Positions 63,656 to 64,000 of a DNA stretch of 64,000 bases are shown piece after piece. Location: NCBI GenBank assembly GCA_950097015.1, contig CATNEN010000025.1:3945001-4009000 (forward strand). Direction: 5' to 3'. The notes under the pieces are model-generated. The model saw only the letters and a program-made list of their open reading frames with translations. It was not told the origin of the DNA and ran no database searches. The position numbers and the translations under genes were made by a program. The DNA is from Macrostomum hystrix. Lineage: Eukaryota > Platyhelminthes > Macrostomidae. Position 1 is the first letter of the stretch; the number at the start of each line of letters is the position of its first letter.

Positions 63656-64000
63656 ATGGCCTCGCCCATCTCTTCTTTCGAAACCGAGCTAAACTCGGCC
63701 GCTCCGGACGCTGCCACTGGCAGGTCCCACGTCCTCGGTGCAGCTGGTGGGACTGAGAATCCCGCCACTGAAATCGTCGACCAGAATAAACGCAACCCGA
63801 GCCGCAAGCGCTCGGAGGAAGCGCGTGTAAGGCGCAACCAGAAGCGCAACGAACGCCGCCGTAATGCTGCGGCGGCCGCGACTGGTGGGCGCCCGACACC
63901 TGCACACGAGGCGGGTGCGAAAGATGCGGCAGGGCCACCTGGATCCGCCGCCCCCCCCACCGCCGCTCCGGCCAGCACCATCTCCAAGGCCGGCACCGAC
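63656..64000 (+). CDS. N-terminal part of a basic ORF, probably retrotransposon ORF1; runs off the right edge
   Basis: ATG at 63656 (AGCCATGGCC) opens a frame still open after 115 codons at the window end. The product starts hydrophilic (MASPISSFETELNSAAPDAA), then has a strongly basic stretch (RKRSEEARVRRNQKRNERRR), then an Ala/Pro/Gly-rich part. This, together with the 96-bp monomers 200 bp upstream, suggests the nucleic-acid-binding ORF1 of a non-LTR retrotransposon or a gag-like protein. No zinc knuckle or reverse transcriptase has appeared by the edge. A histone-tail-like or ribosomal protein is less likely given the context. Confidence 0.5.
   Translation, partial: MASPISSFETELNSAAPDAATGRSHVLGAAGGTENPATEIVDQNKRNPSRKRSEEARVRRNQKRNERRRNAAAAATGGRPTPAHEAGAKDAAGPPGSAAPPTAAPASTISKAGTD

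Overview
This is nuclear DNA of an animal. The genes have short exons with GT..AG introns, and they encode animal-specific proteins: a THSD7-type receptor built of thrombospondin repeats, a TENT5/FAM46 nucleotidyltransferase, and a voltage-gated K+ channel S6 exon. They sit among a very high density of minisatellites and transposon relics (Crypton-like tyrosine recombinase, Tc1-like, Penelope-like, tRNA-derived SINEs, MITEs, a solo LTR). My guess is a spiralian, perhaps a free-living flatworm such as Macrostomum. That is inference from gene style and repeat load; nothing here names the species.

Layout. 1-13.3 kb is transposon country: unidentified coding relics (1-2.3 kb), a 2.8 kb inverted-repeat-bounded element with two tyrosine-recombinase relics, a solo LTR, an inverted-repeat element, a dead Tc1-like copy, a strong hairpin and a nearly complete Crypton-like element. 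At 14.6 kb lies the last exon of a C2H2 zinc-finger gene (minus). At 18.7-23.3 kb is a complete two-exon TENT5/FAM46 gene (plus). At 25.4-39.9 kb is a 15-exon THSD7-like gene (minus), reconstructed with every intron phase agreeing; a possible signal-peptide exon is at 45.7 kb. At 49.4-50.8 kb is a four-exon single-pass membrane protein with KCNE-like features (minus). At 53.3 kb is a small unknown ORF. At 54.9-57.3 kb is a membrane protein made almost entirely of two coding minisatellites (plus), ending tail to tail with a two-exon secreted cysteine-rich peptide gene (57.4-58.4 kb, minus). At 61.9-62.3 kb is the last exon of a Shaw-like Kv channel (minus). The right edge (62.5-64 kb) looks like the 5' region of a retrotransposon: 96-bp monomers followed by a basic ORF running off the window.

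Two features cut across this layout. First, almost every long intron of the THSD7-like gene, and the single intron of TENT5, holds its own unrelated minisatellite. Second, the octamer CCATAGAC (or its complement GTCTATGG) occurs 20 times by my count where about two are expected, often as inverted pairs and at or near transposon ends. It is the strongest unexplained signal I found.

Functionally the genes are mostly cell-surface or secreted: an adhesion/guidance-type receptor, a candidate K+ channel beta subunit and a K+ channel exon 11 kb apart, a glycosylated tail-anchored repeat protein and a cysteine-rich peptide. I see no sign of co-regulation beyond the convergent 3' ends near 57.4 kb.
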